Shown here piece after piece: positions 40,940-49,156 of a stretch of DNA of 51,757 nt. Under the pieces are notes generated by a model, which worked only from the letters and a program-made list of their open reading frames with translations, had not been told where the DNA came from and did no database searches. Position 1 is the stretch's first letter; the number at the start of each line of letters is the position of its first letter. This stretch comes from Prevotella sp. (GTDB lineage Bacteria; Bacteroidota; Bacteroidia; Bacteroidales; Bacteroidaceae), in NCBI GenBank assembly GCA_017462915.1, contig JAFTQG010000002.1, positions 1 to 51,757 on the forward strand, read 5' to 3'. A program made the translations under genes and the position numbers.

Positions 40940-41770
40940 ATGAACATAGGAATCCTACAATCAGCAGGCATCGCCGGCAATATCATAGAGCAGACACTCT
41001 CCATCCCCGAGCAGGAGGAGGTCTTCACCCCAACCATCTACAGCAAGGAGAACGGCAACGACAAGAATGTCGGCGCCGACCTGAAATTCGGCAATATCGC
41101 CGGCATAGTCATAGCTCCCGGTTCTGCCACAGAGTTCAATTTCGACGGCGCGATGACACTGTACACTGACGGACGTATACGCCTCGCTGTGGCATTTCCC
41201 GACAAGACACCAGAGGAAATGCAGGAGACACCGGACCGCGACATCCTCATCGAGAAGATAAAGAAGGCCTGGATGTCCATGAAGCGTGACTTCCTCATCT
41301 CCACTCCACGCATAGCACTGCTTGCCGACTATGACAAGAAAGGCTCTGAGGATGATGTCCTCACTCCCATAGTGACAGAACTTGCCACACAAGGCATAGG
41401 CGTCTTCGGCCCGTATGCTGCCGAAAGCTATATAGAGCAGCAGCAATTCCAGCACTTTGACGCTACGCTTGCCCTGCACGACGGTCTGGCACAAGAGGTC
41501 CTCAATGCCGTGACAGAGGAGACAAGGACAAAACTTCTCATCGGCATTCCTATCGTCATGGCATCAACAGAATACGATGCGGCATACGCCTTTGACGAGA
41601 GTGACCTCGCCGAACCTGCCTTGGCTCTGCGTCAGGCAGTGTATACAGTCATCGATGTCGTGCGCAACCGCACCGCATACGATGAAGCCCACAACGACCC
41701 GTTGCCAAAGCTCTACCATGAGCGCCGTGACGATTCGGAGAAAGCACGCTTTGCCGTAAGAAAACAGTAG
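40940..41770 (+). CDS. Degenerate PdxA-like protein
   Basis: This 276-residue protein aligns with the second half of 4-hydroxythreonine-4-phosphate dehydrogenase. RIALLADYDKKGSEDDVLTP (compare IAxLxLNPHAGExxxxGxEE), GIGVFGPYAAES (compare GIxxxGPxPADT), FDATLALHDGL (compare FDAVLAMYHDQGL) and LALRQAVYTVIDVVRNRTAYDE all fit. The N-terminal GDPAGIG motif is lost. Of the three metal-binding His residues only the one in LALHDG is evident; the PDHGTA segment has become STEYDAAYA. It is therefore unlikely to be an active PdxA. In related Bacteroidales the active pdxA follows rlmN, so this is the orthologous position. Confidence 0.65.
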   Translation: MNIGILQSAGIAGNIIEQTLSIPEQEEVFTPTIYSKENGNDKNVGADLKFGNIAGIVIAPGSATEFNFDGAMTLYTDGRIRLAVAFPDKTPEEMQETPDRDILIEKIKKAWMSMKRDFLISTPRIALLADYDKKGSEDDVLTPIVTELATQGIGVFGPYAAESYIEQQQFQHFDATLALHDGLAQEVLNAVTEETRTKLLIGIPIVMASTEYDAAYAFDESDLAEPALALRQAVYTVIDVVRNRTAYDEAHNDPLPKLYHERRDDSEKARFAVRKQ

Positions 41771-41824
41771 CCGCCAGAACGGCAGACCATCTGCTTCACC
41801 CTAAAAACCAAAACGATACATACC

Positions 41825-42544
41825 ATGAAAATAGTCTTCCTTACCGGTGCCGGGATGTCCGTGGAAAGCGGACTGACAACCTTCCGCGATGCAGGAGGTT
41901 TGTGGGAGAACTATCCTGTCATGTCTGTAGCAAGCCATGACGGATGGGAACGTGACCCGGAATATGTAAACGCATTCTACAACATGCTACGCACGAAATA
42001 CAAGGACGTGCAGCCAAACGAAGGACACAGACTCGTGGCACAGCTGGAGAAGGACGGCGACAATGAGGTCGTTGTGGTGACGCAGAATGTCGACAACCTG
42101 CATGAACTTGCCGGCTCAAACAATGTCATACACCTCCACGGAGAGATGATGAAGATGTGCTCAAGCCGCGATGTCGACAATCCGCGCTTCTGGGTAACAC
42201 TCCCTCATGAGGGATGGCCGGCAGGCGGACTGGAGGTCCCCAAGGGCGAGAAAGCCGGCGACGGTTCGCTCCTCAGGCCGTATATTGTCTTCTTCCAGGA
42301 GAATGTCCCCAACATGTACGATGCCGTAAAGGAAGCGCAGGAAGCAGACGTGTTCGTCATCATCGGCACTTCACTCAACGTCTACCCTGCCGCCTCGTTG
42401 CTGCAGTATGTGCCGAAGGAGGCAAGAGTGTTCCTCATCGACCCGAAACCGGCCATGAATGAGGGTGCCCACGGAGTACATGTCATAGCGAAAGGAGCCA
42501 GCGAAGGCATGAAGGAACTCGTCGGAATCCTCGGCAACAAGTAA
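41825..42544 (+). CDS. cobB: Sir2-family NAD-dependent deacylase
   Basis: This 239-residue sirtuin has the NAD-binding GAGMSVESGLTTFRDAGGLW (about 8-27), TQNVDNLHELAGS (about 86-98, with the catalytic His in IHLHGEM near 105), GTSLNVYPAA (about 181-190) and IDPKP. The Zn-binding pairs of Cys are missing: a single Cys (MKMCSSRD) remains. The usual VWFGE loop reads VFFQENVP. Zinc-free Sir2 proteins are frequent in Bacteroidetes, so it may still be active as a lysine deacylase. It lies 54 bp after the PdxA-like gene and 36 bp before the sigma-54 activator. Confidence 0.88.
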   Translation: MKIVFLTGAGMSVESGLTTFRDAGGLWENYPVMSVASHDGWERDPEYVNAFYNMLRTKYKDVQPNEGHRLVAQLEKDGDNEVVVVTQNVDNLHELAGSNNVIHLHGEMMKMCSSRDVDNPRFWVTLPHEGWPAGGLEVPKGEKAGDGSLLRPYIVFFQENVPNMYDAVKEAQEADVFVIIGTSLNVYPAASLLQYVPKEARVFLIDPKPAMNEGAHGVHVIAKGASEGMKELVGILGNK

Positions 42545-42580
42545 GACAACCATCAGAAAACGAAGAAAAATCACAGGACA

Positions 42581-43807
42581 GTGGAACAGAGATTGTTACA
42601 GCAGATAAAGCAAAGATACGGAGTAGTGGGCAACAGCGAACTGTTGAACCACGCCCTCGACATCTGTCTTCAAGTCGCGCCTACCGACCTGTCTGTGCTC
42701 ATCATCGGCGAGAGCGGTGTCGGCAAGGAGGTGCTGCCACGCATTATCCACGACAACTCGCCGCGAAAGCGCGAGAGATACTTCGCCATCAACTGCGGCT
42801 CCATACCGGAAGGCACCATCGACTCCGAACTTTTCGGTCATGAGAAGGGAGCATACACTGGAGCCATCGACGAGGGCGACGGATATTTCGGCATAGCAAA
42901 CAAGGGCACACTGTTCCTTGACGAGGTCGGCGAGCTGCCGCTTGCCACACAGGCCCGTCTGCTCCGCGTCCTGGAAACGGGAGAGTATATCCGTGTCGGA
43001 GGCACGGAGGTGAGGAAGACCGATGTCCGTATCGTGGCGGCAACCAATGTAAATATGGTGAAAGCCATAAGCGAAGGGAAATTCCGCAGAGACCTCTACT
43101 ACCGCCTCAACTCCATCCCAGTACGTATGCCGGCATTGCGTGAGCGTGGCAATGACATCATCTCGCTCTTCCGTCTCTTTGCCTTGCAGATGGTGGAGAA
43201 GTACAAGATGCCGCGCCTTGACCTTACAGAAGATGCCAAAAGGCTGTTGCTGAAATACAAATGGCCCGGCAACGTGCGCCAGCTGAAGAACGTCACGGAA
43301 CAGATTTCGCTTCTCTCCGAGGACAGAACAATAACGGCGGAACAGCTCTTGAAATTCATACCGGACGATGAAGAGTCTATGGCCGTGGCAACATACTCCA
43401 CGACATCGTCCTCTGAAAGCCACTCCTACGAGCAGGAACGCCAGCTACTGTTCAATTTCCTTGTGGAATTGCAGAACAGTGTGCAGAGACTTAACGGAGA
43501 AGTACAGGAACTGCAGAAGCAGGTGATAGCACTCGGCGGACAACCTGTCTCCATGTCTCATACCGTCCTCTCCCTCCCTCCTGCCAATCCACAGATAGAG
43601 CCTCACACCTACGAGGTGGCAGAGAGCGAGGAGATAAAGCCCGAAAGCCATGACGCCATGGAGAGCCTCAATGTCGGAGACAACGAGAGGGAACTGCTGA
43701 AGAAAGCCTTGCAACGCTGCGGAGGCAACAGGAAGAACGCCGCAAAGGAACTTGGCATCTCCGACAGGACACTCTACCGACGGCTGAAACAGCTCAATCT
43801 CGAATAG
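42581..43807 (+). CDS. Sigma-54-dependent transcriptional activator without receiver domain
   Basis: This 408-residue activator begins at a GTG codon (42581; no better ATG precedes the AAA+ domain). The AAA+ core has Walker A GESGVGKE (about 43-50), the sigma-54 contact loop GAYTGA (about 87-92), Walker B GTLFLDEVGELP (about 105-116) and the arginine-finger region FRRDLYYRLN. A linker with a coiled coil of about 25 residues (LLFNFLVELQNSVQRLNGEVQELQKQ) follows, then a Fis-type HTH (KNAAKELGISDRTLYRRLKQL). Because it lacks an N-terminal sensor it is probably constitutively competent or controlled by other means. The same gene sits next to lptE in other Bacteroidales. Confidence 0.92.
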   Translation: MEQRLLQQIKQRYGVVGNSELLNHALDICLQVAPTDLSVLIIGESGVGKEVLPRIIHDNSPRKRERYFAINCGSIPEGTIDSELFGHEKGAYTGAIDEGDGYFGIANKGTLFLDEVGELPLATQARLLRVLETGEYIRVGGTEVRKTDVRIVAATNVNMVKAISEGKFRRDLYYRLNSIPVRMPALRERGNDIISLFRLFALQMVEKYKMPRLDLTEDAKRLLLKYKWPGNVRQLKNVTEQISLLSEDRTITAEQLLKFIPDDEESMAVATYSTTSSSESHSYEQERQLLFNFLVELQNSVQRLNGEVQELQKQVIALGGQPVSMSHTVLSLPPANPQIEPHTYEVAESEEIKPESHDAMESLNVGDNERELLKKALQRCGGNRKNAAKELGISDRTLYRRLKQLNLE

Positions 43808-43976
43808 ACGCGTAAGGATACGGTTATGCGGTTGTACGGTTATTCGGTTATACGGTTATTCGGTTATACGGAGATTACTCTCCTATAGCTCATAACTTAT
43901 AACTCATAACTTACAACTCATAACTCATAACTCACAACCGCATAACCACCCAACCGCCAAACCAAAGAAACATACA
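43808..43976. repeat. Repeat pair between the sigma-54 activator and lptE
   Basis: GGATACGGTTATGCGG/GGTTATTCGG units (8- to 10-nt periodicity) follow the stop. The middle has TAACTTATAACTCATAAC units. CACAACCGCATAACCACC units complement the first arm and end a few bases before the ATG at 43977. Two vocabularies are nested. Confidence 0.85.
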
Positions 43977-44489
43977 ATGACAAAACGAATCGCCACACTC
44001 CTGGCCTTTGCCTCCCTGATACTGCTTTGCGCCTGCAAGGTAAGTTACAAGTTCAATATGTCAAGCATCGACTACACGAAGGTGAAAAGCATCCAGATCG
44101 CCGAGTTCCCTATCCGCTCCGCATACGTATGGGGACCGATGGGACCGATGTTCAACAACAGGCTGAAAGACCAGTTTTCCGACCATACAAAGCTCATCCA
44201 GGTAAAGCGCAACGGCGACCTGAAGATAGAGGGCGAGATATCCAACTACACGCAACGCAACAAGTCTGTGTCTGCCGACGGCTTCTCGGCACAGACCGAA
44301 CTGGCAATAACCGTCAATGTACGGTTCACCAACAACACCAACCACAACGAGGATTTCGAGCGTCAGTTCACAGCAACGTCGACATACGAGACGACACAAT
44401 CCCTGACCTCCGTACAGGAACAGCTTGTCACGGAGATGGTAAACGACATCTGCGACCAGATATTCAATGCCTGCGTCGCCAACTGGTAA
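43977..44489 (+). CDS. lptE: LptE-like LPS-assembly lipoprotein
   Basis: This 170-residue lipoprotein carries a signal sequence with a lipobox ending in Cys near residue 19 (LLCAC). The rest matches the Bacteroidetes LptE family (FPIRSAYVWGPMGPMFNNRLKDQF near 45-68, GDLKIEGEISNYTQ near 82-95). LptE plugs the LptD barrel and helps place LPS in the outer membrane. Its 3' end overlaps the convergent yraN gene by 26 bp. Confidence 0.88.
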   Translation: MTKRIATLLAFASLILLCACKVSYKFNMSSIDYTKVKSIQIAEFPIRSAYVWGPMGPMFNNRLKDQFSDHTKLIQVKRNGDLKIEGEISNYTQRNKSVSADGFSAQTELAITVNVRFTNNTNHNEDFERQFTATSTYETTQSLTSVQEQLVTEMVNDICDQIFNACVANW

Positions 44490-44886
44490 AACGAGTATTA
44501 TAGTCTTCATAAGGGTCGAGCATATCGAAAGCATCTTCGATGTGCTCGATTTTCATTTCCCCGGCAGGAGTCCCCACGATGGAAATGATGTCATATCTCA
44601 TGCGGCGGTTCTCCTTGCGGAATGCCGATTTGTATTGTGCCGCGGCATGTATGACATTGCGTCTCTTCTCTGCGTCTACCGCTTCGTAAGGTTCGCCGTA
44701 TTCATCTGTGGAGCGCGTCTTCACCTCTACAAAGACAAGGGTCGTATCATCCTCGTCTATACATATAAGGTCAATGTCCGTACTGCCACAGCGCCAGTCG
44801 CGCTCCCTGATATACCAGCCTTTCGACTCCATATATTCAGCCGCACGCTCCTCTCCCCAGCGTCCAAGGTCATTATGCTCTGCCAT
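44464..44886 (-). CDS. yraN: YraN-family endonuclease-like protein (UPF0102)
   Basis: This 140-residue UPF0102 protein has a PD-(D/E)XK-like core: LGRWGEERAAEYMESKGW (about 7-24), DIDLICID (Asp near 37-39) and VFVEVKTR (about 51-58). It is found next to rnhB or secretion/assembly genes in many bacteria; its function is uncertain, perhaps in DNA repair or processing. It is transcribed from its own -7 element at 45064-45071 through a repeat-filled leader of about 170 bases. Confidence 0.9.
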   Translation of the reverse strand: MAEHNDLGRWGEERAAEYMESKGWYIRERDWRCGSTDIDLICIDEDDTTLVFVEVKTRSTDEYGEPYEAVDAEKRRNVIHAAAQYKSAFRKENRRMRYDIISIVGTPAGEMKIEHIEDAFDMLDPYEDYNTRFTSWRRRH

Positions 44887-45058
44887 AGAAATAAGGTTTT
44901 ACGGTTTTTTACGGTTATGCGGTTGGGCGGTTTTACGGTTATAGTTAGGGTTAGGGTTATAGTTAAGGTTAAAGTTTTGGGTTAGCAGAAAGGTAATCTC
45001 CGTATAACCGTACAACCGTATAACCGTACAACCGTATAACCGTACAACCATATAAATC
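44887..45058 (-). repeat. Leader repeat pair of yraN
   Basis: In gene orientation the leader starts with GGTTGTACGGTTATACGG units (plus 45000-45050) and ends with AACCGTAAAACC and AACCCTAACC units (plus 44892-44990) before the ATG at 44886. Both arms lie in the predicted mRNA. The AACCCTAACC/TTAGGGTTAG run resembles telomeric sequence by chance of composition. Confidence 0.85.
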
Positions 45059-45063
45059 GCCTG

Positions 45064-45071
45064 CAAAATTA
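45064..45071 (-). promoter_or_regulatory. -7 element TAATTTTG for yraN
   Basis: On the minus strand TAATTTTG followed by CAG fits TAnnTTTG and lies immediately upstream of the first repeat arm. Confidence 0.65.
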
Positions 45072-45139
45072 CAGCTTTACCCGCCCGATAGCAAGCGTTT
45101 CACGGATACACTTATGGGTACAAAGCCTTTAGAAAGCAG

Positions 45140-45182
45140 TTTTTGTCTGCCGGACTGTGCTACACCACCCGGCAGACAAAAA
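45140..45182. repeat. Perfect 14-bp inverted repeat at the end of the GT2/DUF4922/SpoIID gene
   Basis: TTTTTGTCTGCCGG (45140-45153) is exactly inverted at 45169-45182 around a 15-base loop. In either direction the hairpin begins with T and ends with A, the reverse of an intrinsic terminator. A rho-independent stop is therefore unlikely, although it may protect the 3' end. Confidence 0.8.
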
Positions 45183-45190
45183 CCTGAACA

Positions 45191-48100
45191 TCATCTGTAA
45201 ATCTTCTTTATCTCAGCGTTCTTGTAATAATAGAGCAGTATCTCGTCATACTTGAAGCCCTGCTCTCCCATCACAGCCGCACCTATCTGACACAGGCCCA
45301 CGCCGTGACCCCATCCCTTGCCTTTCAGGATAAAGTCCTCGCCGTCGTCCGTGACGGTGAAAGCCGAACTGTAGAGATGGGTATCCGACAGCGCACGGCG
45401 TATCTCAAGCTCCTTGCCGATGGTGAAAGAGCGCTCCGTACCTATGATTTTCAGACGCGAGATACGTCCCGACTTGCCTCGTTCGAGCGGTTCCATGGCA
45501 ACGATATTGCCGAGGTCAAGATGCAGCTTCTCCATAAGCAGCGACTTCACCTTGGCCTTGCTGATGCGCACCTCCCACTCGTAGAAGTCCTGCGTCTCCT
45601 GGTCATAGTCGTTGAGCACCTGCCGCAATACCTTCACATCATGCGTATCGCAGTAAGGGTCAGGTATGGAGACGAGGTAAGGCTTGTTGATATTCTCCCA
45701 GCAGTAACGGTACTCCTCCGTCATGCCGCCACAACACTTCGAGAAACGTGCATCGCATATCTCATCGCCCGATACAAGTATCTCGCCCTTCGTCTGGCGT
45801 ATTGCCTCGCGGACATGGGCGGATGTCTGCTTCGTGATGCCCTGATAGCGCTGACAGTGGTCATCGGCGCAGACATCAAAGATGGTATGGTCTTCACGGT
45901 CATACCAGCGTATCAGTTCGTTGTCCTTCTTTATAAAAGAGAAGAAGCCCGTCCCCTGCTCCTTATTTCTGCTCCTGTGCTGCATCTGCGCGAGAAGCCA
46001 TGAACGGGAGATGACGGCATGAGCCTTGAGCAACTCCAGCGAGGAGGTCGCCGACATCTCGGACGAAATGACGCTCGTGAGATAGTCTTCCACCGAAAGC
46101 TCGTTTATCGCGCATACCTTGCCCTCATGGACTACGAAGCGCAGAGAGCCCTTAAAGGTCTGCTCCTCAAGGCGTTCCCAATGGAAGTTGACACCGATGG
46201 TGACATCATGTATAGTGAAAGACGCCTCAGTCTTGGAGCCCTCGGCCTTGCCTGGGACAAAGGCCAGTTCGCGGTACTCGTTGCCGTTCCAGAGGATACT
46301 TCCCTCGGAATGTCTCACGGTCTGCTCTCCCACTATGGTCTCGCCCTTTGCTGTGTATGGGGTGTTAAGCGAGAAACGTATCTCCTCGCCCGAGATGATG
46401 CCCACAGTGACATGCGGCACCTTCTCGAACTTCATGTCTGCATCATCGTTTTTCTGCTTCCCGGCAATCTTCGTCACCACCCTCTCCATCTCTTTCGGCG
46501 ACAATGCCACCTCGCGGAGTATGTCTACGGCGGTCTGCGAGGTCATGGTGTTGAAATCAGACTCCTGCGGCGTGATAACCAGTCCTGCCATGTCAAGCGC
46601 GCCGGGCGACACCATAGGGACAGGATAGCATGAAGGGCGGTGTCTCTTCCTCGGGAATATCACGGTGAGAGTCTCCTCGCCGCTGCGCCAGCCGAGGATG
46701 TTCATCATCGGCTCCGTATCGTCTTCCTGCATCGGGAGAGCGTCATATACGGTATTGAACATCTGCCTGAACGACTTCTCCGACCGCGAGCGCACAAGGA
46801 GTGCAGGGCATACGTAGTCGTGTATGAGGGAGATGTCCTCGCCCTCGTTTATCTGTATCACCTGCTGTAGAGAGCGCGAGAGGCGCGCCCACTGTGCCTG
46901 CAACGGCACGATGCCTGATGTGCCTGCCTGCAGATGCAGATGGTCAGGGCAGGAGGCGCCGCATTTCGGACCGTTGTAGAATACCATAATGTCGGGATAA
47001 TGCTCCAGCAGACGGTATATCTTCGTGTACACCTCCTTCACCAGCTGTGGCTGATGGGTGTGCGACGGGAGGGTGAAATGCGTGGGGAGGATAGGGAACG
47101 GATTGACAAGCATGTCGAGAGTGTCGTCCAGACGCTTCACCATCTGCTCCTGAGGGCGGTTGGCCTTGCAGAGGAAGCACGGACGCTTGGCTATGACAGC
47201 CTTGCTGATGCTCGCGCCGGTGGAGACGATGCGTGCCGGATTGTACTGCAGCTTGAGCAGCGTGCCGGTGCTCTCGTCGGTGATTTCGCGCACCTGCACG
47301 CCGTTGAGGTCTATGTATCTCTTGCGTGCATCGTCCCAAAGCTCCAGCTGGCGATTGAAGAAACGCTGCAGCTTTGCCGTGCTCGCGTCGGGCGATGTGC
47401 CGCCGTCAAGACGGTCTGCCCTCGCCTCCATGGCTATGCGTGCACGGAGCTCCATGGTGCGCAGGCGGTCCTTGTACATATTGTTGGCATTGACCCTGTC
47501 TACAGAGAGCGCGGCATCGCTGTTGCCGCCCCATCGGCGGCAGAGATACAGCTCGTCATATATGCGCCCGATGCGGTACTTGCGCGAGAAGGCCAGCCCG
47601 AGAGCATAGTCCTCGCCGTAGCTCGTATTAGGGAAACGGAACTGTCTCAGTATCGGGGTGAAGAACGCACGGGGCGCACCGAGACCGTTGATGCGCAGGG
47701 CGTTGTTCATGCCGTTGTCGGCAGTCCACTCCTTATGGTCTATCAGACCGGGAGGAAGGGTGTTGAGATTGAAGTCGCACATGCGGTAAGAGCCTATTAC
47801 CATCGCCGCCTTCTGACGGTAGAATGCGTCGACTATCGTCTGCAATGTCTTCGGCGAAGAATAGAGGTCGTCGGAGTCAAGCTGCACGGCAAACCTGCCG
47901 CAGTGCAGGGAGTCTACAGCCACATTCCAGCAGCCGCCGATGCCGAGGTCTTCGCGCTCGGGAATGATGTGTATCAGCCGTGGGTCCGAGGCTGCCAGTC
48001 CGCGGAGTATCTCCGTAGTGTTGTCGGTAGAATGGTTGTCGACGACGATGACATTGAACGGGAATTTTGTCTCCTGGGCAAGGGCTGACTCCACGGCGTC

Positions 48101-48829
48101 GCGGACAGTCTTCTCGCGGTTGAACACCGGAATGACTACCGAGGCCTCGATGTCAAACTCCTGCTCGCTGAAGTCGGGCGTGATATAGTCCTGCGGATCG
48201 ACAAGTCCGCCTATCTGCTCGAGATGGTGCGTGACGGCCTTCTCCATCTCCACCTGCACCTCGCGGTTGCGCGGATTGACATAGTCGAACTGCTTCTCGC
48301 CCGACTTGCGGCTGTCCTGCTCCTCTTCTGTATAGAGAAGCTCGTCGAGATGGAACAGCTCGCCCTTCGTAGACAGCCACAGACGCAGGGCATAAAGACC
48401 GGAAAACTGCAGGCCTTGCGCCATCGCGGCGTGGCCGCGGGCGTACTCCTTCAGCAGGGATGTCTTGATGAGGAGCAGTGTGCCGAAGTCGAAATCATCA
48501 CGCAGCGCACCCTCCTGATAGTCTATCACAGGATGCTTCTCACGCTTGCCGTCAAGCGTCTTGTAGTAGTCGCTGTAAACCATCGCCGCTCCTGTCTCCC
48601 TGGCGGCGCGCAACATGCGCTCCACGGCATACTGTCCCAGCTGCAGCGGCACAGCCTTTATTGCCAGCAGGGTGTAGTCGGCCTTCGCCTTGCCGGCGAT
48701 ATTGCAGATGGTCTCGCCACTGTTTATCTCCGCACAGTCAAGTACTACGGTCTGCTTCACCACGGCGTTGTCGCGCAACTGCGAAGCGAGACTCTCTGAT
48801 GTAACAAAGCAGTCTATACGTGCTCTCAT
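45191..48829 (-). CDS. Giant fusion: GT2 glycosyltransferase, HIT-like DUF4922 and SpoIID/LytB domains
   Basis: With Met at 48829 (MRARIDCFVTSES) the product is 1212 residues. A Met at 48934 is open and lies 14 bases after a likely transcription start, but adds 35 hydrophobic, unconserved residues. N-terminal wing: about 1-220. GT2 domain: about 225-480, VVIPVFNREKTV and DSDDLYS (DxD near 318). DUF4922: about 540-760, with CFLCKANRP and GASCPDHLHLQAG, an HxHxQ motif as in GalT/Ap4A-phosphorylase-type HIT enzymes. SpoIID: about 890-1212, with NELSVEDYLTSVISSEM and GWGHGVGLCQIGA near 1172. No signal peptide is evident. SpoIID domains act on peptidoglycan, so joining them with a GT and a nucleotidyl-transfer domain is odd. 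Function is unknown, probably in the cell envelope or glycan synthesis. Confidence 0.8.
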   Translation of the reverse strand: MRARIDCFVTSESLASQLRDNAVVKQTVVLDCAEINSGETICNIAGKAKADYTLLAIKAVPLQLGQYAVERMLRAARETGAAMVYSDYYKTLDGKREKHPVIDYQEGALRDDFDFGTLLLIKTSLLKEYARGHAAMAQGLQFSGLYALRLWLSTKGELFHLDELLYTEEEQDSRKSGEKQFDYVNPRNREVQVEMEKAVTHHLEQIGGLVDPQDYITPDFSEQEFDIEASVVIPVFNREKTVRDAVESALAQETKFPFNVIVVDNHSTDNTTEILRGLAASDPRLIHIIPEREDLGIGGCWNVAVDSLHCGRFAVQLDSDDLYSSPKTLQTIVDAFYRQKAAMVIGSYRMCDFNLNTLPPGLIDHKEWTADNGMNNALRINGLGAPRAFFTPILRQFRFPNTSYGEDYALGLAFSRKYRIGRIYDELYLCRRWGGNSDAALSVDRVNANNMYKDRLRTMELRARIAMEARADRLDGGTSPDASTAKLQRFFNRQLELWDDARKRYIDLNGVQVREITDESTGTLLKLQYNPARIVSTGASISKAVIAKRPCFLCKANRPQEQMVKRLDDTLDMLVNPFPILPTHFTLPSHTHQPQLVKEVYTKIYRLLEHYPDIMVFYNGPKCGASCPDHLHLQAGTSGIVPLQAQWARLSRSLQQVIQINEGEDISLIHDYVCPALLVRSRSEKSFRQMFNTVYDALPMQEDDTEPMMNILGWRSGEETLTVIFPRKRHRPSCYPVPMVSPGALDMAGLVITPQESDFNTMTSQTAVDILREVALSPKEMERVVTKIAGKQKNDDADMKFEKVPHVTVGIISGEEIRFSLNTPYTAKGETIVGEQTVRHSEGSILWNGNEYRELAFVPGKAEGSKTEASFTIHDVTIGVNFHWERLEEQTFKGSLRFVVHEGKVCAINELSVEDYLTSVISSEMSATSSLELLKAHAVISRSWLLAQMQHRSRNKEQGTGFFSFIKKDNELIRWYDREDHTIFDVCADDHCQRYQGITKQTSAHVREAIRQTKGEILVSGDEICDARFSKCCGGMTEEYRYCWENINKPYLVSIPDPYCDTHDVKVLRQVLNDYDQETQDFYEWEVRISKAKVKSLLMEKLHLDLGNIVAMEPLERGKSGRISRLKIIGTERSFTIGKELEIRRALSDTHLYSSAFTVTDDGEDFILKGKGWGHGVGLCQIGAAVMGEQGFKYDEILLYYYKNAEIKKIYR

Positions 48830-48954
48830 AGTCGTCAATATGTTTTCTGTCCCGAGGACCTTTCCTGTTTGTTGAAATGAATGTATTATGATGATAATGC
48901 AAACCTCAGCTATGAGAGCAAGCTCCCGCTGCATCCGGTTTACATTATCTTCTG

Positions 48955-48962
48955 CAAAGATA
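48955..48962 (-). promoter_or_regulatory. -7 element TATCTTTG for the GT2/DUF4922/SpoIID gene
   Basis: On the minus strand TATCTTTG followed by CAG fits TAnnTTTG. The leader is about 120 bases if Met 48829 is used, or about 14 bases if Met 48934 is used. Confidence 0.65.
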
Positions 48963-49156
48963 GTAAATATTTTCGACTATCGCCCATTTTCACACCTGTT
49001 TTTACGTTTTTTCTCCTTTCTTATGACATGATACGCCGACAACAGTCGCAATACGTCAAACAAAAGACACAGTTTCCCGTGAAGCATCGGGTAGATACCG
49101 TGTGCGGCTACAACGGCGTGAAATGCTAACTGAACCAAGAAATCAAGCAATAAAAC
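48963..49156. other. Spacer upstream of the GT2 fusion, no clear gene
   Basis: About 195 bases. Bases 49020-49130 keep an open frame with a charged, coding-like composition ending GYNGVKC, but it lacks a family match or a start context. It may be a gene remnant next to the MITE insertion. Confidence 0.4.

Noticed and set aside
44940-44990. Telomere-like GGGTTAGGGTTATAG and, at 5170, AACCCTAACG
   Set aside because: They are variants of the CCGTATAACC/AACCATAACC intergenic repeats in a circular-type bacterial chromosome, not telomeres.
45140-45182. Intrinsic terminator after the GT2 fusion
   Set aside because: The inverted repeat is perfect but has T at its 5' end and A at its 3' end on both strands, the opposite of the U-tract needed. 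Kept only as a hairpin.
46934-48088. Long plus-strand ORF (384 residues) opposite the GT2/DUF4922/SpoIID gene
   Set aside because: It is an antisense frame of a well-supported coding region; long shadows are expected at this GC content.
45191-48934. Met 48934 as start of the GT2 fusion
   Set aside because: It adds 35 residues without similarity to the family. Met 48829 begins a sensible N-terminus, although the promoter position does not exclude the longer form.
48881-49129. 82-residue plus-strand ORF upstream of the GT2 fusion
   Set aside because: No family resemblance, no start context, and it overlaps the promoter region of the opposite gene. At most a remnant.
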